A stretch of DNA of 64,000 nt from Chryseobacterium gleum (GCA_945897915.1 CAMDGB010000007.1:1-64000), one strand, 5' to 3'. Counted from the stretch's first letter, positions 10,334 through 19,816 are shown. The notes: generated from the letters alone by a model not told the origin. Program-made: numbers and translations.

Positions 10334-10437
10334 CAAATAATTTTTAAAATATTAAATCTGAAAATGATGGTTTAAAATTCGAATTCAGGATTTAAACTTC
10401 GGATTGTAATACCTTGCTCCTTAAATTACATACATTA

Positions 10438-10650
10438 CTATAATAAATCCTCTGGTTTAAATTCTCTTAAATTTTTGGGCAGCTTATCAAATGCTCCAAA
10501 AGCGACAGCTTGAGTCAATATGTTGGATATTGAATGATAATACCCAAATAATATTCCCTTTTCAAAATCATTGAAAGCACTTTCTTTTACATCATATGCT
10601 TCTCCAATTAGTTGATTTAAAATGTCTTCTATAAAATTCTCCATATTCAT
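10438..10650 (-). CDS. Small acidic hypothetical protein (70 aa)
   Basis: Not recognised. Seventy residues, acidic, predicted mostly helical, no signal peptide or membrane segment, no Cys. The N-terminus MNMENFIEDILNQLIGEAYD and C-terminus PKNLREFKPEDLL have ordinary protein-like composition. It stands alone between recJ and rsmI. An 18-base perfect hairpin (CCTAAAA/TTTTAGG arms, 10662-10679) sits 12 bases upstream of the ATG, and the ORF is bracketed by an inverted pair of TTGTCATTTCGA-type repeats. No promoter motif is visible. It could be a real small gene, or a chance ORF in a repeat-bounded spacer. Confidence 0.5.
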   Translation of the reverse strand: MNMENFIEDILNQLIGEAYDVKESAFNDFEKGILFGYYHSISNILTQAVAFGAFDKLPKNLREFKPEDLL

Positions 10651-10661
10651 AATATTAATTA

Positions 10662-10679
10662 CCTAAAATTATTTTTAGG
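10662..10679. repeat. Perfect short hairpin upstream of the 70-aa ORF
   Basis: CCTAAAA and TTTTAGG are separated by TTAT. It falls in the leader of the small ORF and could affect translation or be an operator. It has no U-tract, so it is not a terminator. Confidence 0.4.
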
Positions 10680-10714
10680 ATTTCAATTTGTTCAGTATAC
10701 TTTTTAACTTTATG

Positions 10715-10741
10715 TGATTTCTCCTTACGTCGAAATGACAA
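10715..10741 (-). repeat. TTGTCATTTCGA-type intergenic repeat, right copy
   Basis: On the minus strand it reads TTGTCATTTCGACG, then AAGGAGAAATC. It is an inverted partner of the copy at 10309-10333. Confidence 0.6.
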
Positions 10742-10788
10742 ACTAAACTATAATTTATAACTGCTAACTAAAAACTGATGACTGAACA

Positions 10789-11460
10789 CTATTTTTTACC
10801 CCCAACACAAACCACAATTTCCCCTTTTGCCGGTTTTGCTTCAAAGTGTTTTAAGACTTCTTCAGCGGTTCCGCGTATGGTTTCTTCGTGTAATTTTGAA
10901 ATTTCTCTGGAAACAGAAACGGGTCTGTCGGCACCAAAATATTGGATAAATTCGGCTAACGTCTTTAGTAATTTATGTGGAGAAACGTATAAAATCATGG
11001 TGCGTGTTTCTTCTGCTAAAGCCAAATAACGTGTTTGTCTTCCTTTTTTATCAGGTAAAAAGCCCTCGAAAATAAATTTATCGTTTGGTAGACCACTATT
11101 TACCAAAGCGGGCACAAAAGCTGTTGCGCCAGGTAAACAGTCTACTTCAATTCCGTTTTCCACACAAGCGCGTGTTAGTAAAAAGCCCGGATCTGAAATG
11201 GCTGGCGTTCCTGCATCGGAAATTAAAGCAATCGTTTCACCACTTTTTAATCTTGTAATTAAATTTTCTACGGATTTGTGTTCGTTGTGCATATGGTGAC
11301 TATGCATGTGCGTGGTAATTTGGAAATGTTTGAGTAATTTCCCGCTGGTTCGGGTGTCTTCGGCTAAAATTAAATCAGCTTCTTTTAGCACGCGAATAGC
11401 CCGAAACGTCATGTCTTCTAAATTGCCAATTGGCGTAGGGACTATATATAATTTACTCAT
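10789..11460 (-). CDS. rsmI: 16S rRNA (cytidine1402-2'-O)-methyltransferase RsmI
   Basis: 223 residues. RsmI methylates the ribose of C1402 in the 16S rRNA decoding centre using SAM. Family signatures are present: VPTPIGNLEDMTFRA (7-21), ILAEDTRTSGKLLKHF (31-46), the SAM-loop ALISDAGTPAISDPG (78-92), LPGATAFVPALVNSGLPND (around 114-132) and GFLPDKKGRQ. It ends CVGGKK, as in the short Bacteroidota form lacking the extra C-terminal domain of the E. coli protein. An acidic-protein gene lies 81 bases upstream on the same strand. Confidence 0.94.
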   Translation of the reverse strand: MSKLYIVPTPIGNLEDMTFRAIRVLKEADLILAEDTRTSGKLLKHFQITTHMHSHHMHNEHKSVENLITRLKSGETIALISDAGTPAISDPGFLLTRACVENGIEVDCLPGATAFVPALVNSGLPNDKFIFEGFLPDKKGRQTRYLALAEETRTMILYVSPHKLLKTLAEFIQYFGADRPVSVSREISKLHEETIRGTAEEVLKHFEAKPAKGEIVVCVGGKK

Positions 11461-11541
11461 TTATTTTTTAGTTTGTGGTTTAAATAGAAATCAATTAAAA
11501 AATATTCATAATTCAAAAAACCATTAACAATAAGCTACAAA

Positions 11542-12510
11542 CTAATTAAACTTTTTTTCCACAATTTCTATAAACCGAGCTTCAAATTCTTCTTTATTTT
11601 CCCAATTATTATAATCTGGTTTTACAAAATCCAACACAAAAGATTTTGCTTCCTCCCAATTAGTGAAAGTGTTTAATTGTGATAAAACGCGTTGTAAGTC
11701 GTCCGCGTTTCCTGCAAATAAATTTTTCTCAAATGCAATTTTATCGTTTAATCCTAAAACTATAGCTTTTCCATTTACAACTGGCGTTTCTTCTTCTGTT
11801 TGGATTTCTATTTCTGGCTCTGAAGCTGTTTTTGTCTCAACTTCAATGTTTATTTCATCAGCATTTTCTTCAACAATTTCCTCATCTAGTATTGCTTCAG
11901 AAATATCTGGAGTTGCCTCGTTTGTAATTTCTTTTTTCTCAAAAAACGTGTCTTGATATTCGTGAACCAAAATGTCATCCATTGAAATTTGTTTGGTCAC
12001 TTTTGTGCCAATAATTTCAGGATTTGAAGTTGTCTTTTTCTTTTTTATTTGAGTTGCACTAACTTCTTTAGCAGGTTTTTGATCAACTGGTGATTCTTCT
12101 AAAGATTCTTCATCAATTTTTTCTTCATCAATATTTTCTGATATAATTTCTTCTTTTTCAATTTCTGCAGTTTCGACTGAAGGAAAAAGTTCGTGAGAAA
12201 TTTCATTTTTCTCAAAAAATTCTTCTTCAATTTGTGCAATATGCTCTTTAGAAGCCATCTCTAAATAAATTTCCTCTTCATCAACAACTTCAATTGAACC
12301 TACTATAATTTTCTCTACTTTTTCTTCAAAAAACGCCTCAGAAAATTCTTCATTTACTAAAGCCGTATTCGCTTCGTAAAATTTTAATAGCGATAATTGC
12401 TCATACAACTTCTTCACTTCTTCAAGTAATTGAATGGTTTCGGTATGTTTTTTTAGCTTTAATAAACGGTGCGCTATGCTAATTAATTCGCCTTCAATTT
12501 TTTTCTTCAT
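11542..12510 (-). CDS. Acidic conserved-type hypothetical protein with Glu-rich central linker
   Basis: 322 residues, function not recognised. The N-terminal 50 residues form a charged helical segment (MKKKIEGELISIAHRLLKLK, then HTETIQLLEEVKKLYEQLSL). About 180 residues of Glu/Ile/Val-rich, probably disordered sequence follow, with a basic patch KKKKTTSNPEI near 157. The last 70 residues look folded (GLNDKIAFEKNLFAGNAD, then LQRVLSQLNTFTNWEEAKSF). No signal peptide or membrane segment, so it is probably cytoplasmic. A -7 element TACCTTTG lies at 12576-12569 on the minus strand. It lies upstream of rsmI, so could be co-transcribed with it. The two-ended architecture suggests an adaptor or scaffold, but that is speculation. 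Confidence 0.75.
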   Translation of the reverse strand: MKKKIEGELISIAHRLLKLKKHTETIQLLEEVKKLYEQLSLLKFYEANTALVNEEFSEAFFEEKVEKIIVGSIEVVDEEEIYLEMASKEHIAQIEEEFFEKNEISHELFPSVETAEIEKEEIISENIDEEKIDEESLEESPVDQKPAKEVSATQIKKKKTTSNPEIIGTKVTKQISMDDILVHEYQDTFFEKKEITNEATPDISEAILDEEIVEENADEINIEVETKTASEPEIEIQTEEETPVVNGKAIVLGLNDKIAFEKNLFAGNADDLQRVLSQLNTFTNWEEAKSFVLDFVKPDYNNWENKEEFEARFIEIVEKKFN

Positions 12511-12568
12511 AACTTTTTGTTTGTGTTGAACTTTTATAGCGTTGATTTTTATATTTTTGTTATTATTA

Positions 12569-12576
12569 CAAAGGTA
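12569..12576 (-). promoter_or_regulatory. -7 promoter element for the acidic hypothetical gene
   Basis: Reads TACCTTTG on the minus strand, a perfect TAnnTTTG, 59 bases before the ATG at 12510. No clear -33 TTG. The rest of the 237-base gap to tdk shows no other strong signal. Confidence 0.4.
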
Positions 12577-12747
12577 AAAGAAAAAATGACTAAATTTAAA
12601 TAGTAGAAAAATATTTTACAACGAAATTTCGAATTAAAAACAGAAAAAAATCTACTATCGCCTTAGTCGATGATTAATTCGAGAATTAGTGGTAAAATCA
12701 GTACTATTGGTTGCAGATTATCATACGATTTAATTTAAAAAAAGAAA

Positions 12748-13338
12748 ATGTTTTTAGAAAATACGGTAAATCAGGAAGAACAATTTGGTTGGATTGAAGT
12801 CATATGCGGCTCTATGTTTTCAGGTAAAACAGAAGAATTAATTAGACGATTAAAACGAGCACAATTTGCCAAACAAAAAGTTGAAATTTTTAAACCGGCA
12901 ATTGACACGCGGTATAATGATGAAATGGTGGTGTCACATAACAAAAATGAAATTCGTTCTACTCCAGTTCCAGCAGCAGAAAATATTAGAATTTTAGCAC
13001 AAGGTTGTGATGTTGTAGGTATTGATGAAGCGCAGTTTTTTGATGATGAAATAATTACAATTTGCAATGATTTAGCCAATAGCGGCATTAGGGTAATTGT
13101 TGCGGGTTTAGATATGGATTTTAAAGGAAATCCTTTTGGACCCATGCCGGCACTTATGGCAACTGCCGAATACGTTACAAAAGTTCACGCAGTGTGCACC
13201 AGAACAGGAAATTTAGCCAATTATAGTTTTAGAAAATCCGATGATAAAAAATTAGTTATGCTTGGCGAAACTGAAGAATATGAACCTTTAAGTAGGGCTG
13301 CTTATTATAAGGCGATGCGTGAAGAAAAAGAAAAGTAA
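12748..13338 (+). CDS. tdk: Thymidine kinase (type II)
   Basis: 196 residues. It phosphorylates thymidine to dTMP with ATP in pyrimidine salvage. Visible: the P-loop GSMFSGKT (21-28), the DEAQFF motif (93-98, with E94 as expected catalytic base), and the conserved [15 protein letters not shown] (around 122-136). The lasso region reads [16 protein letters not shown]: only one Cys remains of the CxxC pair seen in E. coli or human type II kinases, and the distal CxxC/H pair is also missing, so the structural zinc is probably absent. From memory this is usual in Bacteroidota. It is divergent from the acidic hypothetical and 44 bases ahead of murF-alr. Confidence 0.95.
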   Translation: MFLENTVNQEEQFGWIEVICGSMFSGKTEELIRRLKRAQFAKQKVEIFKPAIDTRYNDEMVVSHNKNEIRSTPVPAAENIRILAQGCDVVGIDEAQFFDDEIITICNDLANSGIRVIVAGLDMDFKGNPFGPMPALMATAEYVTKVHAVCTRTGNLANYSFRKSDDKKLVMLGETEEYEPLSRAAYYKAMREEKEK

Positions 13339-13382
13339 ATTCAATACGAATTTTAGCAATTTTCAATAACAAATTCATAAAA

Positions 13383-15815
13383 ATGGTAGTAAAATCTAAC
13401 ATATTAAACGAAGCCAATATAAACTTCTCAAATTCTATGATAGAATTTGAGCATGTTTCTATTGATAGTCGTAGTTTACAAAACGGAAATCCCTCTTTAT
13501 TTTTTTGTTTGAAAGGCCAAAATAATGATGCACATACTTTTATTGAAAGTTTAATTGAAAAAGGCGTGCAGCATTTTGTAGTGGAATATATTCCCGAAAA
13601 TGTGAAAGGAAAAGCGCATTTTTGTATGGTAGAAAACACTACAATTGCTTTACAAAATTTGGCAAAAGCGTATAAAAATCAATTTCAAATAGAAACTATC
13701 GGAATTACAGGAAGCAACGGAAAAACAATTGTAAAAGAATGGTTAAACTTCCTTTTAAGTCCAGATTATTCTGTTGTTAGAAGTCCTAAAAGCTTTAATT
13801 CTCAAGTAGGCGTGCCGCTTTCTGTTTTTGGAATCAATGAAAATCATACATTGGGCATTTTTGAAGCCGGAATTTCTTTAAAAGGCGAAATGCAACATTT
13901 AGCAGCTATTATTCAGCCGAATATTGGAATTTTTACACATTTAGGCAACGCACATCAGGAAGGTTTTACAACAGTTGAGGAAAAAATAATCGAAAAATGT
14001 CAGTTATTTTCTAAAGCTGAAGTGCTAATTTTAGAGAAAAATGATTGGATTGAAAAGCACATAACCATACCAACATTTACTTGGAGTTTTGAAGACACTA
14101 AAGCCACTGTTTTTATAGTTTCTACTAATAAAAATAACCTAAAAACTACTTTAGAAATTCAATTTAAAAACGAAATTTTTAAAGTTTCACTTCCGTTTAC
14201 AGATGCTATTTCTATTGAAAATGCTATAACTTGTATTTGTACTTTATTATATTTAAATATTGACATTCCAACAATAACGGATAGAATTTCTAAATTATAT
14301 AATATTGAAATTCGACTTCAAGCCAAAAAAGGAATTAATAATTGTTTGTTAATTGATGATAGTTTTTCAAGCGATTATCAGTCTTTAAAAATGGCTTTAG
14401 ACTTTTTAGAGCAACAAAAACTGCATCAGAAAAAAACCATTATTTTATCTGATATTTTTCAAAGTGGTTTAAATGTAAAAGAACTGTATACCAATGTAAT
14501 CAAATTATTACAACAAAATAATATTACACAAATTATAGCCATTGGAGAGACTATAGGAAACTATTTTCAAGATGTGCCACATGTAATTTCGTTTGCCAAC
14601 ACACAAGCTTTTTTACAACAATTTAATACCGATTCGTTTAAAAACGAAACCATTTTAATTAAAGGTGCCAGAAGTTTTAACTTTGATGAAATTGTTGTTT
14701 TATTAGAAGAAAAAAATCATGAAACCGTATTAGAAATTAACCTTGATGCGTTAACGTTAAATTATAATTTTTATAAACAAAAACTACAAAACACCACCAA
14801 AATTATGGTTATGGTGAAAGCTTTTGGTTATGGAAATGGCGGTTATGAAGTGGCCAAACAACTGGAACATTTAAAAGTCGGGTATTTAGGCGTTGCTTTC
14901 GCCGATGAAGGAATATCATTAAGAAAAGCTGGAATTACAACCCCAATTATGGTTTTAAATCCGGAAATTAGTAGTTATAAAGCCATGATAGCTTATCAAT
15001 TAGAACCCGAAATGTATTCTATTTCTGGAATTACTTCCTTTATTGAATTGGCAAAAGAAAAAAACCTCAACGGATATCCTATTCATTTAAAAATTGATAC
15101 AGGAATGCATCGCTTAGGATATGAAAAATCTGAAGTTTCTGAGCTAATTACTTTACTAAAACACAATAATTTTGTGAAAGTTACTAGTATTTTTTCGCAT
15201 TTAGCAGCATCAGATAATTTTGATTTTAAAGCATTTACCTTACAACAAATTCAACTATTTGAGTCTATCGTTTCAGAACTTTCTACTGCACTGAGTATTC
15301 AACCTGTTCGACATATTTTAAACACTTCCGGTATTTTTAATTTTCCAGAATATCAGTTTGAAATGGTGCGATTGGGAATTGGGATTTATGGTTTAGGCAA
15401 TTCCGAAGAAGAACAAATTTCGTTAGAAAACGTAAGTGTTTTAAAAAGTATTATTTCGCAAATAAGAACTGTTAACGAAAATGAAAGTATTGGTTATAAT
15501 AGAAAATTTTTAGTGCAAAAACAAATGAAAATTGCAACAATTCCTATTGGTTACGCAGATGGAATTAGACGCGCTTGGGGAAATGAAAAAGGGTATGTAA
15601 TGATTCATAACCAAAAAGCAACTATTTTAGGAAATATTTGTATGGATATGCTAATGGTAGATGTAACTTCTATTCCATGTGAAGAAAGAGATGAAGTAAT
15701 AATTTTTGGTGAAAACCCTCATGTACAAGAAATAGCAAGCATTTGTGACACCATTCCGTATGAAATTTTAACAAGTATTTCGCAGCGTGTAAAAAGAATT
15801 TTCTATAAAAATTAA
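13383..15815 (+). CDS. murF-alr: Bifunctional MurF (UDP-MurNAc-tripeptide:D-Ala-D-Ala ligase) / alanine racemase
   Basis: An 810-residue fusion. Residues 1 to about 445 are a Mur ligase that adds D-Ala-D-Ala to UDP-MurNAc-tripeptide: ATP-binding ITGSNGKT (108-115), the central SFNSQVG and EAGISLKGEM motifs, and a C-terminal domain with IIAIGETIGNYF. From about 450 to 810 is a fold-III PLP alanine racemase: DALTLNYNFYKQKL, then MVMVKAFGYGNGGYE with the PLP lysine at K479, SIFSHLAASDN, and the second-subunit tyrosine motif SIGYNRKF. The fusion supplies and uses D-Ala in one polypeptide. It is a known Bacteroidota arrangement, not a sequencing artefact, since the frame is clean. The start ATG is 44 bases after tdk; mscL follows 46 bases later. 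Confidence 0.95.
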   Translation: MVVKSNILNEANINFSNSMIEFEHVSIDSRSLQNGNPSLFFCLKGQNNDAHTFIESLIEKGVQHFVVEYIPENVKGKAHFCMVENTTIALQNLAKAYKNQFQIETIGITGSNGKTIVKEWLNFLLSPDYSVVRSPKSFNSQVGVPLSVFGINENHTLGIFEAGISLKGEMQHLAAIIQPNIGIFTHLGNAHQEGFTTVEEKIIEKCQLFSKAEVLILEKNDWIEKHITIPTFTWSFEDTKATVFIVSTNKNNLKTTLEIQFKNEIFKVSLPFTDAISIENAITCICTLLYLNIDIPTITDRISKLYNIEIRLQAKKGINNCLLIDDSFSSDYQSLKMALDFLEQQKLHQKKTIILSDIFQSGLNVKELYTNVIKLLQQNNITQIIAIGETIGNYFQDVPHVISFANTQAFLQQFNTDSFKNETILIKGARSFNFDEIVVLLEEKNHETVLEINLDALTLNYNFYKQKLQNTTKIMVMVKAFGYGNGGYEVAKQLEHLKVGYLGVAFADEGISLRKAGITTPIMVLNPEISSYKAMIAYQLEPEMYSISGITSFIELAKEKNLNGYPIHLKIDTGMHRLGYEKSEVSELITLLKHNNFVKVTSIFSHLAASDNFDFKAFTLQQIQLFESIVSELSTALSIQPVRHILNTSGIFNFPEYQFEMVRLGIGIYGLGNSEEEQISLENVSVLKSIISQIRTVNENESIGYNRKFLVQKQMKIATIPIGYADGIRRAWGNEKGYVMIHNQKATILGNICMDMLMVDVTSIPCEERDEVIIFGENPHVQEIASICDTIPYEILTSISQRVKRIFYKN

Positions 15816-15861
15816 AACTAATTTTTATTTTTTTATAACTTCGTGTAACCCTATTTAATAT

Positions 15862-16236
15862 ATGAAAATTATTTCTGAATTTAAAGATTTTATTGCAAAA
15901 GGCAATGTAATGGATTTAGCTGTTGGAGTCATCATTGGAGGTGCTTTTGGCGGAATTGTAAAATCCCTTGTTGACGATGTGATTACACCTGCTATTCTAA
16001 ACCCTGCCTTAAAAGCAGCAAACGTTGCAGATTTAGCACTTTTAAAAACCGAAGGTGGTATTTTATACGGTAAGTTTTTAGCTGCCATAATTGGGTTTTT
16101 AGTGATTTCGTTCGTGATTTTTTTAATGGTAAAATCACTTAATAAAATTAAAAAAATAGAAGAAGAAGCTTCATTGGCTTCTGGGCCTACACAAGAAGAA
16201 CTTTTAACTCAAATTAGAGATTTATTAAAAAAATAA
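15862..16236 (+). CDS. mscL: Large-conductance mechanosensitive channel MscL
   Basis: 124 residues, usual for MscL, the homopentameric inner-membrane valve that opens on hypo-osmotic shock. The N-terminal helix and first membrane segment are canonical: MKIISEFKDFIAKGNVMDLA, then VGVIIGGAFGGIVKSLVDDV (TM1). The second membrane segment is FLAAIIGFLVISFVIFLMVK (about 73-92), followed by the cytoplasmic helix ending EELLTQIRDLLKK. It follows murF-alr on the same strand and ends in a strong bidirectional terminator. Confidence 0.96.
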   Translation: MKIISEFKDFIAKGNVMDLAVGVIIGGAFGGIVKSLVDDVITPAILNPALKAANVADLALLKTEGGILYGKFLAAIIGFLVISFVIFLMVKSLNKIKKIEEEASLASGPTQEELLTQIRDLLKK

Positions 16237-16245
16237 ACTTTACAT

Positions 16246-16279
16246 AAAAAAAGCTGTTTCTCTCGAAACAGCTTTTTTT
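16246..16279. terminator. Bidirectional intrinsic terminator between mscL and the efflux pump gene
   Basis: A 15-bp perfect stem (AAAAAAAGCTGTTTC / GAAACAGCTTTTTTT) with a TCTC loop. There is a T-run on each strand, so it can serve both convergent genes. Confidence 0.92.
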
Positions 16280-16294
16280 ATTACAAACTATAAA

Positions 16295-19200
16295 TTAATT
16301 CATTATGTAGTTTGCTTTTCTATCTCTTAACCAATATTTCACCCTTTTTACCAAGTAAAACATTACTGGTACCATAACTAACGTTAAAACAGTAGCATAA
16401 GTTAATCCGAAGATAATTGTCCATGCTAATGGACCCCAGAAAATTACGTTATCACCACCCATATATAAGTGTGGATTGAATTCTGTAATTAATGCAAAGA
16501 AATCAAAATTTAATCCTATAGCTAAAGGAATTAACCCTAAAATTGCGGTTAATGCGGTTAATAATACGGGTCTTAAACGGTTTTTACCAGATTCGATGAT
16601 GATGTCTTTTATTTCTTCTAAAGATAAATCATCATGACTTTTTAGGTTATTGTCGGCTACTTTTTTATCTAATAATAAGACGAAGAAGTCCATCAATACA
16701 ATTCCGTTTTTCACTACAATTCCGGCTAACGAAATGATTCCCATCATGGTCATTAAAATAACGAAATCCATATTTGCAATTACATATCCGTAGAAAACGC
16801 CACTAAAACTTAATAAAACGGTAAACAAAATTACCATTGTTTTAGATACTGAATTAAACTGTAATACAATAATAATTGTAATTCCAGCTAAGGCTAAGAA
16901 TAGCGCATATAGTAAGAAACTTTGGTTTTTTCCTTGTTCCTCTTGTACACCAGAAAACGAATAACTCACCGTTTTTGGAAATTTATATGATTTTAATTCG
17001 GACTCAATTTGTTTTGTAATTTCATCCCCATTATAGCCCGATAAAACATTAGAATACACCGTCATGATGCGTTTCTGGTTTTTTCTTTTGATCTGATTAT
17101 ATGTATTAGTTTTATTGGTTTCCGAAACTGCCGAAATAGGCACTTGCATCATTTGACCGTTATTCTGATTTCGGAACGTGATGGATTGATTGAACAACAC
17201 ATTTTCATTCTTACGTTGGTCGTCTTGCATTCGCATCGTAATATTGTAATCGTCATCTCCTTCTTTATAAGTAGAGATTTCCTGTCCATATACCGAACGA
17301 CGCAAATTAAAACCTAATTGCCCAGTTGTAACGCCCATACTTCCTGCGCTTACACGGTTAACTTTTACTTCTAATTCTGGACTTTCTTTATTTACATCCA
17401 CGCTCAAACGCTCGATTCCTTGAATGTTTTTCGAGTTAATAAAAGCAATCATTTTATCAGCTTCTGACAGCATTTCTTGGTAATCGATTCCTGTTAATTG
17501 TACGCTAATTGGATAACCCGCGGGTGGTCCGTTCGCATCTTTTTCGACGGTAACTGTAGCGCCGGCAACACCTTTTACTTTTGCACGAATTTCATCTAAA
17601 ACTTCTGTTGTATTTACACCTTGTCTAAATTTATATTCCGAGAAATTTACCGTTACTTTACCTTTATAAGGGGTTTCTGAAGCTGAACCAGCATCTACGT
17701 TTGGATTTCCAGCACCTACCCCCACTTGCGAAACAATACTTTCGGCTAAGTAGTTTTTATTTGTCTTTGGATCTATATATTTATTTAAGATATCAATTAC
17801 TTGTTTCTCCACAAAAAGGGTGGCTTTATTCGTTTTGGCAATATCAGTTCCTTGTGGATATTCGATATACGTAATTACTTGATTTGGAATATTATCAGGG
17901 AAAAACAATACTTTTCTTGGGAAAATTCCTAGTAAAATAAATGAGAAAAATAACATTCCAATTATGGTAGCCAATGCCAACCAAGCTCTTTTTCCTGTTA
18001 GTGTTTTCGCTAAGAAATTTTTATAATTATTTTCCATTTTTGGGAAAAAACCATGTTGAAAATCTTGCGTCCATTGGTATAATTTGATTTTATACAACCA
18101 CATTAATCCTAAGGAAATAATAGCTAAATGCCCAATTGCTTTAGCAAAAGTTGAGTCGGTTAAATTTCCTAAAAACACAAATACAATTCCAACCACACTG
18201 AAAATAATCGTATATAATTTAGCCGATTTATTAGTAACATTTCTGTCTTCGGTGTCCATTGAACCACCTGTCATAGCTGCATTTACTACCATCGCTACGA
18301 ATAACGAAGCAGTTAAAGTTACCGTTAAGGTTATCGGGAAATATTTCATGAATTTTCCCATCGTTCCAGGCCATAAGGCAAATGGTAAAAATGCCATTAA
18401 AGTTGTGGCTGTTGAGGAAATTACTGGCCAGGCGATTTCGCCAATACCGATTTTAGAAGCCGACACTTTATCCATACCTTTTTTCATGTTGGCAAATACG
18501 TTGTCTACAACTACAATTCCGTCATCCACAAGCATTCCTAATCCCATTACCAATCCGAAAAGCACCATCGTGTTTAAGGTTAAACCGAAAGCAGACAAAA
18601 TAGTAAACGCCATCAACATTGAAAGCGGAATGGCTGCTCCTACAAACAGCGAATTTCTTAATCCCATCGTAAACATTAAGACAATCATTACCAATACAAT
18701 TCCGAAGATAATATGGTTGGATAATTCATCTACTTGGTGTTCTACTCGAGAGGATTGGTCATTGGAAAGTTCAATAGTTAAGTTAGAAGGCAAATACGAT
18801 TCTTTTGCTTTTTCTAATTTTTCTTTAACCTGTTCGATGGCAGAAATCATGTTTTGGTTTGAACGTTTTTTTACGTTTAACATAACTACTTCTTGCCCTT
18901 TTTCACGAGCATAAGTTGTTTTTTCTTTTTCTTTAAAGTTTACAACCGCAATGTCTTTTAAATAAACCGTTCCGCCGTAAGATTTTACAATAACGTTTTC
19001 TAATTCTTTAGGATCTTTAATTTCGCCTACAATTCGGATGTTATTTCGAGAACCTTGTGAAATTAAATTTCCCCCCGAAAGTGTCATGTTTTCGTATTTC
19101 ACAGCATTCTGAATTTCGTCAAAAGAAACTTGAGCAGCCGTCATTTTAAAGATGTCAACAGCAATTTCTACTTCTTTATCATCAACTCCTAAAATATCAA

Positions 19201-19756
19201 CCTTTTTTACTTCTTTAATTTCTTCAATATCGTCTTGAAGTAATTCTCCGTATTTTTTTAGTTGTTGTGTGGTGTAATTTCCTTTTAAATTGATATTTAA
19301 AATAGGCACTTCTTCAGAAATATTTAGTTCGAAAACACTTGGTTCTACTTTACTTCCGTTATCTAAATTTGGCCAATCGGTATCTGCTTTTATAACATCT
19401 ACTTTATCTTTAATTTTAGTTTTCGCCTCTTCAATGGTAACTTTATCAGCAAATTCTACAATTATCATTCCATAATCTTGAAAAGAGCTGGACGTTATTT
19501 TTTCTACACCTGTGATATTTTTAACTTCCTTTTCAAGAGGTTTAATAATTAATTTTTCCACATCCTCTGCTGAATTTCCAGGAAAAACAGAAGAAATGTA
19601 TATTTTATTTTCAATAATTTCTGGGAAATCTTCACGAGGCATCGTTACATAGGCAATAATACCCGTAATAACAATTAGCAACGTTAAAATATAAACTGTA
19701 ACTCTGTTGTCTACTGCCCAACTCGATATTCCGAATTCTTTGTTTTTATGTGACAT
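16295..19756 (-). CDS. RND-family efflux permease (AcrB/MexB-like inner-membrane pump)
   Basis: 1,153 residues, slightly longer than typical AcrB. A tripartite RND pump exports drugs, detergents or other small molecules using the proton gradient. The N-terminus (FGISSWAVDNRVTVYILTLL, first TM) is followed by the porter domain, then TM2-6 with GMLVDDGIVVVDNV around residues 405-420, which carries the paired Asp of the proton relay. A second porter domain and TM8-12 follow (ISLAGIVVKNGIVLMDF near 1035). An unusual hydrophilic/TM insertion lies around residues 500-560. The gene is last in a five-gene operon (small protein, TetR, TolC, adaptor, pump), 85 bases after the adaptor. The substrate cannot be told; the double-Asp motif fits multidrug rather than heavy-metal pumps. 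Confidence 0.93.
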   Translation of the reverse strand: MSHKNKEFGISSWAVDNRVTVYILTLLIVITGIIAYVTMPREDFPEIIENKIYISSVFPGNSAEDVEKLIIKPLEKEVKNITGVEKITSSSFQDYGMIIVEFADKVTIEEAKTKIKDKVDVIKADTDWPNLDNGSKVEPSVFELNISEEVPILNINLKGNYTTQQLKKYGELLQDDIEEIKEVKKVDILGVDDKEVEIAVDIFKMTAAQVSFDEIQNAVKYENMTLSGGNLISQGSRNNIRIVGEIKDPKELENVIVKSYGGTVYLKDIAVVNFKEKEKTTYAREKGQEVVMLNVKKRSNQNMISAIEQVKEKLEKAKESYLPSNLTIELSNDQSSRVEHQVDELSNHIIFGIVLVMIVLMFTMGLRNSLFVGAAIPLSMLMAFTILSAFGLTLNTMVLFGLVMGLGMLVDDGIVVVDNVFANMKKGMDKVSASKIGIGEIAWPVISSTATTLMAFLPFALWPGTMGKFMKYFPITLTVTLTASLFVAMVVNAAMTGGSMDTEDRNVTNKSAKLYTIIFSVVGIVFVFLGNLTDSTFAKAIGHLAIISLGLMWLYKIKLYQWTQDFQHGFFPKMENNYKNFLAKTLTGKRAWLALATIIGMLFFSFILLGIFPRKVLFFPDNIPNQVITYIEYPQGTDIAKTNKATLFVEKQVIDILNKYIDPKTNKNYLAESIVSQVGVGAGNPNVDAGSASETPYKGKVTVNFSEYKFRQGVNTTEVLDEIRAKVKGVAGATVTVEKDANGPPAGYPISVQLTGIDYQEMLSEADKMIAFINSKNIQGIERLSVDVNKESPELEVKVNRVSAGSMGVTTGQLGFNLRRSVYGQEISTYKEGDDDYNITMRMQDDQRKNENVLFNQSITFRNQNNGQMMQVPISAVSETNKTNTYNQIKRKNQKRIMTVYSNVLSGYNGDEITKQIESELKSYKFPKTVSYSFSGVQEEQGKNQSFLLYALFLALAGITIIIVLQFNSVSKTMVILFTVLLSFSGVFYGYVIANMDFVILMTMMGIISLAGIVVKNGIVLMDFFVLLLDKKVADNNLKSHDDLSLEEIKDIIIESGKNRLRPVLLTALTAILGLIPLAIGLNFDFFALITEFNPHLYMGGDNVIFWGPLAWTIIFGLTYATVLTLVMVPVMFYLVKRVKYWLRDRKANYIMN

Positions 19757-19760
19757 GTTT

Positions 19761-19816
19761 GTTTGTTGTTTTTGGTTTATTGTTTATTGTTGTAATTGTA
19801 ACCTTAAACAACAAAC
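19761..19816. repeat. Inverted repeat in the adaptor-pump spacer
   Basis: Perfect 11-bp arms GTTTGTTGTTT (19761-19771) and AAACAACAAAC (19806-19816) in the 85-base gap between the adaptor and pump genes. No T-run follows on the minus strand, so an mRNA processing or stability hairpin is more likely than a terminator. Confidence 0.5.

Noticed and set aside
18084..18914. 276-residue plus-strand ORF
   Set aside because: It runs antisense inside the RND pump gene, with no signal peptide, motif or start context of its own.
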